Below, one piece after another: positions 5,268 to 13,505 of a stretch of 13,919 bases of DNA. Position 1 is the first letter of the stretch, and each line of letters opens with the position of its first letter. This DNA comes from Candidatus Glassiibacteriota bacterium (GTDB taxonomy: Bacteria > Gemmatimonadota > Glassbacteria > GWA2-58-10). The position numbers and the translations under genes were made by a program. The stretch spans positions 1 to 13,919 of the forward strand of contig JAUVUV010000014.1 of assembly GCA_030604975.1 (NCBI GenBank), in the 5' to 3' direction. The notes under the pieces are model-generated. The model was not told the DNA's origin, made no database searches, and saw only the letters and a list, made by a program, of their open reading frames with translations.

Positions 5268-5914
5268 CAGTCGCTCGCCTCTTTCAACACATCCGGAGAA
5301 ACAGCTGACTTGTAAAAACTTGAAAGTTTGTTCAACAGGTACGTAGCCCAGTATTCGAGTTCCAGCACCAGACCATCCGCCTTATTGGTGTAATAGTTGT
5401 AACCCACCAGCGCCGGGATGCCGATACAGAGTCCCGTGGCAGTGGTGATCAGTGCCATCTGGATTCCGCCGGCCAGGGCGCTTGCCTGGCCGATCCCGAA
5501 CTGGGTGATGTCCCGGAAAATCTGGATCATGCCGAGCACGGTTCCCAGGATACCGAGCAGCGGCGATATGCCGGCCACTGTGTCCAGCACCACCAGGCCG
5601 CGCTCGAGCCTTCTGGTCTGCTGGCGGCCGGTATCCGTGATCGCCTCCTTGATTTCCTCCTTGGGCAGGTTTTTCATTGACAGCGCAGTGAGCACCACCG
5701 CACTGAAAGGCCCGGGGTTCTTCTCGCAGATCGAATAAGCAAGCCCCAAATCATCCGGAGCTTTTATATTCTCGATAACCTGGATGATCTCCGGCCGGAT
5801 AATCTTGCTGCGGCGCAGATTCAAGCCGCGTTCGATAATTATGGCAACTGCCACTATCGAACAGGCGGCCAGGGGATACATCAGAACTCCACCTTGCTGG
5901 ATAAGCTCAAACAT
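5267..5914 (-). CDS. exbB: ExbB/TolQ/MotA-family proton-channel protein
   Basis: 215-residue polytopic inner-membrane protein. The membrane helices are at about residues 10-28, 108-134 and 150-174. Helix 2 contains SPLLGILGTVLGM (Thr125) and helix 3 contains MALITTATGLCIGIPAL (Thr158); these match the two conserved channel threonines (Thr148 and Thr181) of E. coli ExbB. The cytoplasmic loop between helices 1 and 2 is of usual size. The gene starts 36 bases after tonB and overlaps exbD, so the three are one operon. The ribosome binding site is weak (AAAAAAGG about ten bases upstream of the ATG). Confidence 0.93.
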   Translation of the reverse strand: MFELIQQGGVLMYPLAACSIVAVAIIIERGLNLRRSKIIRPEIIQVIENIKAPDDLGLAYSICEKNPGPFSAVVLTALSMKNLPKEEIKEAITDTGRQQTRRLERGLVVLDTVAGISPLLGILGTVLGMIQIFRDITQFGIGQASALAGGIQMALITTATGLCIGIPALVGYNYYTNKADGLVLELEYWATYLLNKLSSFYKSAVSPDVLKEASD

Positions 5915-5950
5915 ATTTATATCTGCCTTTTTTGTGTAATGTTCTCTGAA

Positions 5951-6853
5951 TTAACGTATGAATTCATTGTAAAAGAAACCCACTGTAATTTCCAGAAAAT
6001 CCTCCGGAAAATCGCTCGGCAGCGGCAGAAAAGGCACCGAGGCCCCGATTGCGTTCACGCTGGTGTCCTTGAGCGATTCGTGCCCGGTATAAGTGATCAG
6101 TTTGAAATCGGTCATCGAGCCATCCTGCTGGATCCTGAATTGCACGAAAGTACGGCCTCGAGCCAGCCTCATGTAGAAAGCAGGAGGCGGGTAGATATTA
6201 CTCTCGATCCGTTTTTTTAACTCTTTTAGATACGGGGCCCAGTTCCAGTTGTAGGTACTCAATCTGAAATCGGCACCAACCGGAGCGCGGCGCCGCCGGT
6301 TGTCGAAACGGGGCGCAGTCGGCGCATATGGTCGGCTTTCATCTCCCCGGGGCTGCTGGGGCTGGGTTAACGGTTTGTCCTCTGCTTTGGGCGGAGCCAG
6401 CCGGCTCAGGGCCTCCAGTTCCCGGAAAGCGTCAAAACTTGCCGCATCCGGCTGTTCATTCTGCTGCTGCGGCACATCCTCGGCCTGCTCCTGGGAACCA
6501 TCTATCACCCCAACTGGAGTTGAAGAAGGCGTGGGTTCGGGCACCATCGCGGCGATCTCTGAGCGGCCTTCCTGAAAGGGAAGCCCCTCTGCCAGCTCGG
6601 CTGGAGCCTCGAGGTTGCTCGCGGCCAGGTTCTTGTCGGAAATGAAAGGTGTAACCTGTTCGACCGGGCTTTCAACAGCATCTTCCGGTGTCTCGACAAA
6701 AATGAAAGTCATCTTGTCGATCTCTTTTTTCAACTCGTCCGCCAGGGCCTCTCTCGTGTCCTTGATCACCATGCGCAGGGGAACCTGTAAAAACAACAGG
6801 TGAAGAAGGATCGAGATGAGGAACACTTTTTTCAGGCTGACTTCATCCGACAC
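5951..6853 (-). CDS. tonB: TonB-family energy transducer (GTG start)
   Basis: TonB links the ExbB-ExbD motor to outer-membrane receptors. From the chosen GTG at 6853, the protein has 300 residues. A short cytoplasmic tail leads to one membrane helix (about residues 8-26) with Ser14 and His18 forming the SxxxH motif needed for coupling in E. coli TonB. A long Pro/Glu/Gln-rich linker (residues about 55-190) spans the periplasm. The C-terminal TonB domain (about 204-300) contains YLKELKKRIESNIYPPP, an IQQDGSMTDFKLI strand, and LPLPSDFPEDFLEITVGF. A perfect GGAG lies eight bases before GTG 6853; an in-frame TTG at 6877 has no such site. No TonB-dependent receptor gene is in the window, so the transported substrate is unknown. 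Confidence 0.9.
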   Translation of the reverse strand: MSDEVSLKKVFLISILLHLLFLQVPLRMVIKDTREALADELKKEIDKMTFIFVETPEDAVESPVEQVTPFISDKNLAASNLEAPAELAEGLPFQEGRSEIAAMVPEPTPSSTPVGVIDGSQEQAEDVPQQQNEQPDAASFDAFRELEALSRLAPPKAEDKPLTQPQQPRGDESRPYAPTAPRFDNRRRRAPVGADFRLSTYNWNWAPYLKELKKRIESNIYPPPAFYMRLARGRTFVQFRIQQDGSMTDFKLITYTGHESLKDTSVNAIGASVPFLPLPSDFPEDFLEITVGFFYNEFIR

Positions 6854-7297
6854 CGCTTGCTCTCCTGAAAGCAGCAAAGTATTAGGTAACGGGGAGATCC
6901 ATATCCTTTTAATTTCAGCAATACAGTGGGTAGGCCTGTTTTTTATACACTCGACGCCTTATTAATGTTCTTAACTTATACGTATATTTCTACCAATAAG
7001 TTACAATTCAATGAACTGCCTGTTATCGATAAGCCCTGGTAATATCCCACTTCTAATTTCCACCTTTTACCGATCGCGTATTCGACTATGGCGCGGCAAA
7101 ATCCGAGATATTTCCGTCCCTATGTGCTCGCAACCTCAAATACTACAATGAATTGGCTTTGTTGTCAAGCATGACCGGTTCTTTTGCCAAAGTCTAAAGA
7201 AGATAGATAAAACTTGACTTAAACTGTTAAACTCGGCAATCATTGGATGAGGATTAAAATTTAACATACCCATTCAGGAATAAGAAGGAGAATCACC
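6854..7297. other. Divergent intergenic region between tonB and polA
   Basis: About 440 bases without a supported gene. It is AT-rich and must hold the promoters of both tonB (minus) and polA (plus). Visible elements are an 8-base inverted repeat, TAACTTAT (6972-6979) with ATAAGTTA (6996-7003); a TATAAA read on the minus strand at 6947-6942 with only a poor -35; a TTGACT at 7214-7219; and the tandem pair TTAAACTG/TTAAACTC at 7219-7234. No complete promoter could be defined. A possible 28-codon frame starting at ATG 7088 lacks a ribosome binding site. Confidence 0.5.
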
Positions 7298-9997
7298 TTG
7301 AGCCGCCAGCTCTTCCTGCTTGACGGATACGCCATGCTCTACCGGGCGCATTTCGCCTTTATCAGAAATCCGTTAATCAACTCCAAAGGCGAGAATACCA
7401 GTGCTGTTTTCGGACTTACCCTTCAAATCGGCAGCATTATCGAAGAATGTTCTCCTCCGTACATGGCTTTAGTGTTGGACACTCCCAAGCCGACTTTCCG
7501 TGATAAGCTGTACTCGGCCTACAAGGCAACGCGTGAGAAAATGACAGAAGAATTAAAGCAGCAGATACCCTGGGCCAGGAGCCTGATGGAGGAGGGGTTC
7601 CGCATCCCGATCATTGAGCTCGAGGGCTACGAGGCGGACGACGTGATCGGCACGCTGGTCAGGAAAGCGGAAAAAATGGGGATGGATGCTGTGATCGTCT
7701 CCGGGGACAAGGATTTCTATCAATTGATCGACAAGCATATCAAGCTGTATAACCGCAAGGGCAAGGGCGAGGAAACAGAGTGGGTGGGACTGGACAACGC
7801 CCCCGAGCGCCTGGGCGTGCCTCCGGAGAAGACAGTGGATTTTCTGGCGCTGATGGGGGATTCGGCAGATAACGTGCCCGGAGTGCGCGGGGTGGGCAAG
7901 GTTTCGGCTCAAAAGCTGCTGGCCGACTATGCCTCGCTTGAGGACATTTACAACCATCTGGATGAAATCAAGCCCGAGGGATTGCGCCAAAAACTGGCTG
8001 ATGACAGGGAGAATGCATTCCTGTCACAGAAACTGGTGACTATCAAAACTGATGTTGACGTGGAACTCGACCTCGACGCCTTGCGCGCGGTGGGGCCGGA
8101 TATCGAGAAACTCGCCGAGCTTTTCAACCGCCTGGAATTCCGCTCTCTCAAGCAACGCTACGGGATCAGAGAATATGAAGAGGAAAAGGCTGTGAAAAGT
8201 GGGAAAAACTACCGGATTGTTGGATCGCTCAAAGAGCTTGAAGAGGTTGCTGACAAATTGCGCGCTGCAGGAAAGTTCGCCGTGGATGTGGAAACAACGA
8301 GTCTCGACCCGATGGAGGCGGAATTGGTGGGGATTTCCTTAAGTTGCAAGCCGGATCAGGGCTGGTATATTCCCATCGCCCACGACCAGGGAGGAAACCT
8401 CGAGCTGGACCGGGTGCGCGAAATCCTGGCCCCCCTGCTTTCGGATGAAAAGATCGGCTGCGTGGGACAGAATATCAAGTATGACTTGACAGTACTCTCC
8501 CGCTATGGGATGGAGGTGGCAGGGATTGTGGGTGACCCGATGATCGCCTCCTACCTTCTCGATTCGGGAAGGCGCTCGCACAAGCTGGAGGTCCTGGCCG
8601 AATCCATCCTGGGCTACCGGATGATCACCTACGAGGAGGTCACAGGCAAGGGCAAGGATCAGGTTACTTTCGACAAGGTAGGGCTCGAGCAGGCCTGCCG
8701 CTATTCCGCCGAGGATGCCGATATAACGCTTATCCTTGATAGTAAACTCAATGCCCGAATTGAGGAGGAGGAACTGGGCAAACTTTACCGCACCGTGGAG
8801 TTGCCGCTAATCCCGGTACTCGCCCGGATGGAAATCAATGGCGTTGCGATAGATGTTCCTTACCTTGAACAACTGAGCGAGATTATGGAGGGCCGGCTGG
8901 CCGAGCTCGAAAAACGCACCTTCGAACTTGCCGGACACGAGTTCAATGTCAATTCAACCCAGCAACTGGCCCATGTGCTGTTCGATCAACTCGGGATCAA
9001 GCCCAGGAAAAAGACAAAGACAGGTTTTTCCACCGACAGCTTTGTCCTGGCCGAGTTGGCCGGCGAGCACGATTTGCCTGGAGTAATCCTTGAGTACAGA
9101 GAAGTGGCCAAGCTCAAGTCCACCTATGTCGATGCTCTTCCACGCCAGGTCAATCCGCGCACGGGCAGGATCCACACCTCTTTCAACCAGATGGTCGCGG
9201 CCACGGGCAGGCTTTCGAGCGCCAAGCCGAACCTGCAGAACATCCCGGTCCGCACCGAGGAAGGGCGAAAGATCCGCAGAGGTTTTATCCCCGGAGGCAA
9301 AGACCGGGTGCTGCTCTGTGCCGACTACAGCCAGATCGAACTCAGGGTGCTGGCTCACCTGAGTGGCGATGAATCGATGATCGAGGCATTCACCAGGGGA
9401 GTGGATATCCACACCGAGACCGCCTCGCGCCTGTTCCGCCTTGCTCAGGAGGAAATATCGGTCGAGCACCGAAACCGGGCCAAGACTATCAATTTCGGGG
9501 TGCTCTACGGTATGGGCCCCCACCGGCTGTCGCGCGAACTTGGAATACCTTTCGAGGAAGCCAGGAAGTTTATTGAGGGTTATTTCGACCGCTTCCCGCT
9601 GATCCGGGCCTATATCGAGCGCCAGGTAGACCTGGCCCGCGAGAAGGGCTGGGTCTCCACGATTCTCGGACGGAAGAGGAAGCTGCCGGAAATCAACAGC
9701 AGCAACCGTGTACAGCGGCAGAACTCCGAGCGTATGGCACTCAACACGCCGATCCAGGGGTCGGCCGCGGACCTGATCAAGGTCGCCATGATCGAGGTGG
9801 ATAAGCGCTTGCTGGAAAAGTTCCCGGAGGCGAAGATGATAATCCAGGTCCACGACGAGCTTGTGTTCGATGTGCCCGGATCGCAGGCTGACAAAGTCGG
9901 GGAGCTGGTGCGCAGTGTGATGGAAAATGCAGTGGAGTTGAAAGTGCCTGTCAAGGTCGATCTTAGCCAGGGCGGCAACTGGTTGGAATGCAAGTAA
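7298..9997 (+). CDS. polA: DNA polymerase I with 5' nuclease and proofreading domains (TTG start)
   Basis: Repair polymerase that also removes RNA primers at the lagging strand. All three domains are present in 899 residues. The 5' nuclease (1-290) has LEGYEADDVIGTL, VSGDKDFYQL and ALMGDSADNVPGVRGVGK. The 3'-5' exonuclease (about 300-490) keeps its metal ligands: Asp330/Glu332 (VDVET), Asp396 (NIKYD) and Tyr469/Asp473 (YSAEDAD), so it should proofread, unlike the Taq or Bacillus enzymes. The polymerase domain has motif A with Asp676 (ADYSQIELR), the O-helix with Lys729/Phe733/Tyr737 (RAKTINFGVLYG), and motif C with His852/Asp853/Glu854. Start: TTG 7298 is seven bases after AAGGAG (7285-7290). 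coaE follows after 26 bases, so they likely share an operon. Confidence 0.98.
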   Translation: MSRQLFLLDGYAMLYRAHFAFIRNPLINSKGENTSAVFGLTLQIGSIIEECSPPYMALVLDTPKPTFRDKLYSAYKATREKMTEELKQQIPWARSLMEEGFRIPIIELEGYEADDVIGTLVRKAEKMGMDAVIVSGDKDFYQLIDKHIKLYNRKGKGEETEWVGLDNAPERLGVPPEKTVDFLALMGDSADNVPGVRGVGKVSAQKLLADYASLEDIYNHLDEIKPEGLRQKLADDRENAFLSQKLVTIKTDVDVELDLDALRAVGPDIEKLAELFNRLEFRSLKQRYGIREYEEEKAVKSGKNYRIVGSLKELEEVADKLRAAGKFAVDVETTSLDPMEAELVGISLSCKPDQGWYIPIAHDQGGNLELDRVREILAPLLSDEKIGCVGQNIKYDLTVLSRYGMEVAGIVGDPMIASYLLDSGRRSHKLEVLAESILGYRMITYEEVTGKGKDQVTFDKVGLEQACRYSAEDADITLILDSKLNARIEEEELGKLYRTVELPLIPVLARMEINGVAIDVPYLEQLSEIMEGRLAELEKRTFELAGHEFNVNSTQQLAHVLFDQLGIKPRKKTKTGFSTDSFVLAELAGEHDLPGVILEYREVAKLKSTYVDALPRQVNPRTGRIHTSFNQMVAATGRLSSAKPNLQNIPVRTEEGRKIRRGFIPGGKDRVLLCADYSQIELRVLAHLSGDESMIEAFTRGVDIHTETASRLFRLAQEEISVEHRNRAKTINFGVLYGMGPHRLSRELGIPFEEARKFIEGYFDRFPLIRAYIERQVDLAREKGWVSTILGRKRKLPEINSSNRVQRQNSERMALNTPIQGSAADLIKVAMIEVDKRLLEKFPEAKMIIQVHDELVFDVPGSQADKVGELVRSVMENAVELKVPVKVDLSQGGNWLECK

Positions 9998-10023
9998 AGA
10001 GGCCCGAATGAATTGGAGGTGAA

Positions 10024-10641
10024 ATGATTTCGATCGGCTTGACAGGCAACGTGGGATCAGGCAAAAGTACCGTGGCCAGGATCTGGAAACAGGAGCGGGG
10101 AGCGCTGCTGATCGACGCTGACCAAATCGGCCGCTCGGTTCTCCAGCCGGGAAGCCGCTGCCTGGCCAGACTGGTACAACGTTTCGGTAAGGAAATTCTT
10201 CTTCCTGATGGCTCTCTCAACCGGAGGAGAATGGCCGTGATGGCCTTTTCGGATCGGGAAAACCTGGAAGCTCTCAACTCGATCGTTCACCCGGAGATTA
10301 TCCGTAAGATAAACGGCCAATTGCAGGAGGCTCGTAGCCAGGGCGCTGGTGCAGTGGTGGTGGATGCGGCCCTGATATTCGAGTTCGGCTTCGAGCGCTG
10401 TCTCGACGTTGTCGTGGCGGTGGATGCACCCAGGGAGATCAAAATCGAGCGCATGCTCGCAAAGGGCAAAATAAACCGGGAGACTCTGGAAAAAATATTG
10501 GACGCTCAACTTCCGGCAGATGAGCTTAAAGCAAAAGCGGATCACGTTCTCGATAACAGCGCGGATAAGGAAAGTTTTAGAGAAAGCGCCCTGGAACTCT
10601 TTGACCGACTGTTGAACAAGGGGGGAAAGGAGGTGCGATAA
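10024..10641 (+). CDS. coaE: Dephospho-CoA kinase
   Basis: Catalyses the last step of coenzyme A synthesis, phosphorylating the 3'-OH of dephospho-CoA. The 205 residues show the Walker A motif GNVGSGKST (8-16), the downstream LLIDADQIGRSV, the LNSIVHPEI block and a P-loop kinase fold ending in DHVLDNSADKESF, all typical of CoaE. TTGGAGGTG precedes the ATG at a good distance. The polA-coaE order is a common arrangement in bacteria. The gene ends 59 bases before the convergent minus-strand gene, and no terminator hairpin is visible in that gap. Confidence 0.95.
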   Translation: MISIGLTGNVGSGKSTVARIWKQERGALLIDADQIGRSVLQPGSRCLARLVQRFGKEILLPDGSLNRRRMAVMAFSDRENLEALNSIVHPEIIRKINGQLQEARSQGAGAVVVDAALIFEFGFERCLDVVVAVDAPREIKIERMLAKGKINRETLEKILDAQLPADELKAKADHVLDNSADKESFRESALELFDRLLNKGGKEVR

Positions 10642-10700
10642 GCCACACTTTTTGTTGGATTTGATCTTGCGAGGTGCATGTAGAACACAGCTCTTTTGGT

Positions 10701-11471
10701 TTATAAAGCAAGCCTCAGCTCCATTGTCCCGAAAGTGTCTCCTCCGGTACGTCCCACCTCAAGACCCAGCTTCAATAGCAGGAAATTCCACTCCACTCCG
10801 CCGTAAAAAACTGATTCGCTCTTGGTCTGCTTGACCTTTATTCCACCTGACCAGTAAGTGTGCCGGTTTCTGTTTGCGCCAATCCCGGCAATAGGGGTTA
10901 CCACGAAAAGGTTCTTGCTCACGTCGATTCGGAACGAGGTGGTGGAGAACTCCGCTTCCTGAGTGGCGGGAATCGCATGGCTCCAGACACTGCCGAACGG
11001 CATCTTGCCCATTGAATGGTACCCTACTGAGACAGAGACCGCAGGTGTGATAATTGAGTTGCGAAGGATCCCGATTCGGGCTCCTGTGCCCCAGATGTTC
11101 GACCGTTCCGAATTCAGGCCGTTAAGGTTCACCCGGCCCAGGCGCAAGAATAAATCGAGCGAGCCCAGTCCATGGACGCCCGGCCCCAGGCGGAGCCCCT
11201 TGAAAGCTCCAATGCGAAGCAGAGCTGATACAGAGGAAGCCGTGGCCGTGTTGCCGAGCATCGAGGGGCGGGAAAGCGCACCCGAGACCCCGAAAGAAAA
11301 ATGGCCCCAGCCGCCGAGAGTATTGGCGCTGGAAAGAGATGCGTTACCCCCGGCAATCAGCCCGCCGAGCCAGGCGCTTTCCGAGACCCTGATTTCAGGG
11401 AGCTGGGCTATCGCGATGTGCTGAAATGAAAGAATGCACAAAAGAGAAAGAAAAAGAGCGATTTTTTTCAT
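10701..11471 (-). CDS. Secreted protein of unknown function, probable outer-membrane beta-barrel
   Basis: 256 residues. A typical Sec signal peptide runs from MKK to about residue 22 (hydrophobic core LFLSLLCILSF, cleavage after AIA before Gln23). The mature part is rich in Gly and in alternating hydrophobic/polar short segments that end in aromatic or leucine residues (for example SVFYGGVEWNFLLL near the end). That pattern suggests antiparallel beta-strands of a small outer-membrane barrel; it finishes in MELRLAL rather than with a C-terminal aromatic. I do not recognise a family. A Cys at residue 12 lies inside the signal core, so this is not a lipoprotein. AGGA precedes the ATG by seven bases, and the gene starts 23 bases after purM, as the last gene of that operon. 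Confidence 0.75.
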   Translation of the reverse strand: MKKIALFLSLLCILSFQHIAIAQLPEIRVSESAWLGGLIAGGNASLSSANTLGGWGHFSFGVSGALSRPSMLGNTATASSVSALLRIGAFKGLRLGPGVHGLGSLDLFLRLGRVNLNGLNSERSNIWGTGARIGILRNSIITPAVSVSVGYHSMGKMPFGSVWSHAIPATQEAEFSTTSFRIDVSKNLFVVTPIAGIGANRNRHTYWSGGIKVKQTKSESVFYGGVEWNFLLLKLGLEVGRTGGDTFGTMELRLAL

Positions 11472-11494
11472 GGTGAAATCCTAAGTCTGAATGC

Positions 11495-12541
11495 TTATAG
11501 GTAAATTACTTTGCCGGAACCCGGTACAATCCGGCCGATAATTATTGCTTCCTCACCCTGGAAACCGAGCCCGGCTGCCACATCCTCCAGATTGTCTTCA
11601 GCGGCGATCACCACCATGCCGATTCCCATGTTGAAAACGCGGTAGGCCTCCTCCTCATCTATCCGGCCTGCCTGGATGAGGAACTTGAAGATCGGCGGCA
11701 CAGGCCAGCTTGATGTCTCGATCTCGGCATCCAGATTGCCGGGGAACACCCGGGGAAGGTTATCTGTCAGCCCGCCTCCGGTGATATGGGCGGCTGCATC
11801 GATCAGCTTGCCCGAAAACAGGGCCTCTAGAGCTTTTTTGTAGCTTTTGTGCACTGCGAGAAGGGCCTCGCCGAATGTTTCGCCCCTGCCGCCGGGCAGG
11901 GGATCCTCGATACTGTGCCCGAGGTCAGTAAAGATTATTTTGCGCGCCAGGGAATAGCCGTTGGTGTGCAGTCCCGTGGAGGGCAGGCCCACAAGCATAT
12001 GTCCGGCAGCCACTTTCTCCCCGGTGACAATTTCTCCCCGGTCGGCAATTCCCACGATAAAACCAGCCAGGTCGTAATCCTCCTCGCCGTATAGATCGGG
12101 CATTTCAGCAGTTTCGCCGCCCAGAAGGGCGATACCGTTGTTCTCGCAGCCGGAGATAAAGCCCTCCATGATCTCTGAGATCTGCGCCGGAACCAGTTTA
12201 CCCACGCTGATATAATCCATGAAAAACAGGGGAGTGGCGCCCTGAACCATTATATCATTGACACAGTGGTTTACCAGGCACTCGCCCACGGTGTTGTGCC
12301 GTCCCGCCTTCCGCGCCACGAGAAGTTTTGTGCCCACGCCGTCCGTGCTGCTGATCAGTACCGGCTCTTTCATCTTCCGGCCGGCGAGCGAGTACATACC
12401 GCCGAAACTGCCGACATCGCTCAGCACCCCGGGTGTGAAAGTCCTGGCCACTCTGGCTTTGAACCTGTCTAGAGCCTCACGGGCCGCGTCGATATCTACC
12501 CCGGCTTTCTTGTAAGTGCTTTTTTTCTTGGGCTCGTTCAT
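11495..12541 (-). CDS. purM: Phosphoribosylformylglycinamidine cyclo-ligase (AIR synthetase)
   Basis: PurM closes the imidazole ring, converting FGAM and ATP to AIR in purine synthesis. From the chosen ATG at 12541 the protein has 348 residues, close to the usual 345. Visible family blocks are SSTDGVGTK (64-72), NHCVNDIMVQGATPLFFMDY (about 91-110), LLGGETAEMPDLY in the middle, LPSTGLHTNGYSLAR, and HITGGGLTDNLPR. AAGGA lies a suitable seven bases before ATG 12541; the in-frame TTG at 12562 lacks a good site. It follows the kinase gene by 36 bases and precedes the secreted-protein gene by 23, all in the same direction. No frameshift is seen. Confidence 0.97.
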   Translation of the reverse strand: MNEPKKKSTYKKAGVDIDAAREALDRFKARVARTFTPGVLSDVGSFGGMYSLAGRKMKEPVLISSTDGVGTKLLVARKAGRHNTVGECLVNHCVNDIMVQGATPLFFMDYISVGKLVPAQISEIMEGFISGCENNGIALLGGETAEMPDLYGEEDYDLAGFIVGIADRGEIVTGEKVAAGHMLVGLPSTGLHTNGYSLARKIIFTDLGHSIEDPLPGGRGETFGEALLAVHKSYKKALEALFSGKLIDAAAHITGGGLTDNLPRVFPGNLDAEIETSSWPVPPIFKFLIQAGRIDEEEAYRVFNMGIGMVVIAAEDNLEDVAAGLGFQGEEAIIIGRIVPGSGKVIYL

Positions 12542-12577
12542 GATAAATTCCTTAGTTCGCAAGCTCGAGTTTTGCGA

Positions 12578-13492
12578 TCAATCGAAATGGACGAGTTTTC
12601 TGAAAAATTCCACCCTGGCCTCCAGCTCTGCAAGGCTCAAGTCCTTGATCCGTCTAATACTGAAATCCTCGCAGCAGAAAGAGGCCATCGCGGAGCCGTA
12701 AACCACGGCGGTGCGCATCGCTGCGTGGGAGCGGGAGCCGGCGCGTTGAATGTACCCGGCAAATCCCCCGACAAAAGAGTCGCCGGCACCGGTGGGATCG
12801 ACAACTTTTTTCAACGGATATGCCGGAATCGCAAACAGCTCGCTGCCCAGTGCCGCGATTGCCCCGTGATCGCCTTTTTTCACAACAACAGTGCGCGATC
12901 CCAGGCCCTGTATTTCCTCCAGTGCCTCGACCAGGTTAAGCTTGCCGGTCAACTGTCGTGCTTCCTCATCGTTCAGGATCAGCACATCGCAGCGGCCAGC
13001 CACTTCCAGAAGATTTTCCCTGTCCGATTTAATCCAGAGATTCATCGTATCGGCCACGACAAACTTTGGATTTCTCATGCTGTCGAGCAGTTTAAGCTGC
13101 GTCGGCGGATCGATATTGGCCAGGCAGACCATACCACAGCCGCGGTAGCTTTCCGGCACCTGAAGGTCGTAATTCTCGGTTACCCCGAGCTCGGTATAAA
13201 GCGTTTCCCGCAGATTGACATTCTCCCTGTACTTGCCGCCCCAGCGGAAAGTCTTTCCCGGAAGGGTGGCGACTCCCTCGAGATCAAGATTTGGCCGGTT
13301 CAGTTCCTCCCAATGGTCGAAATCCCCACCCACCACACCGACCAGGTTGACCGGAGCCAGGATCGAAGCGGCCACGGCGAAATACATCCCGCTGCCGCCC
13401 AGGACGTTTTCCGCTTTTCCCCAGGGTGTTATTACTGTATCCAGAGCAATCGTGCCTACTGCGACAATCGGCTCCGGTCGCTTTTCTGCCAT
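12578..13492 (-). CDS. PfkB-family kinase of unknown substrate
   Basis: 304 residues of the ribokinase/PfkB fold. Conserved parts are the N-terminal Gly motif LGGSGMYFAVAAS (31-43), LILNDEEARQLTG (171-183), TVVVKKGDHGA, and the anion-hole/catalytic DPTGAGDSFVGGF (232-244) with Asp238 as general base. The first motif carries Tyr-Phe where many sugar kinases have Asn. The ETLYTELGV stretch and the DTMNLWI motif are shared, as I recall, with a widespread but uncharacterised kinase group. Substrate is not evident; a sugar, nucleoside or sugar-phosphate are all possible. It sits between argS and purM, so a link to nucleoside or ribose metabolism is plausible but unproven. ATG 13492 is seven bases after AGGAG; a TTG one codon earlier is in frame. 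Confidence 0.88.
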   Translation of the reverse strand: MAEKRPEPIVAVGTIALDTVITPWGKAENVLGGSGMYFAVAASILAPVNLVGVVGGDFDHWEELNRPNLDLEGVATLPGKTFRWGGKYRENVNLRETLYTELGVTENYDLQVPESYRGCGMVCLANIDPPTQLKLLDSMRNPKFVVADTMNLWIKSDRENLLEVAGRCDVLILNDEEARQLTGKLNLVEALEEIQGLGSRTVVVKKGDHGAIAALGSELFAIPAYPLKKVVDPTGAGDSFVGGFAGYIQRAGSRSHAAMRTAVVYGSAMASFCCEDFSIRRIKDLSLAELEARVEFFRKLVHFD

Positions 13493-13505
13493 CAATTTTC
13501 TCCTG

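Noticed and set aside
7088..7174. 28-codon frame starting at an ATG in the tonB-polA gap
   Set aside because: No ribosome binding site, no recognisable composition and very short length.
8954..9853. 299-codon open frame on the minus strand inside polA
   Set aside because: It is antisense to the polymerase domain of polA, whose motifs are intact; the product shows no recognisable family and the frame follows from codon bias on the coding strand.
10701..11471. Lipoprotein reading of the secreted protein because of LLC in its signal peptide
   Set aside because: The Cys is at residue 12, in the middle of the hydrophobic core, and a better signal peptidase I site (AIA before Gln23) follows.
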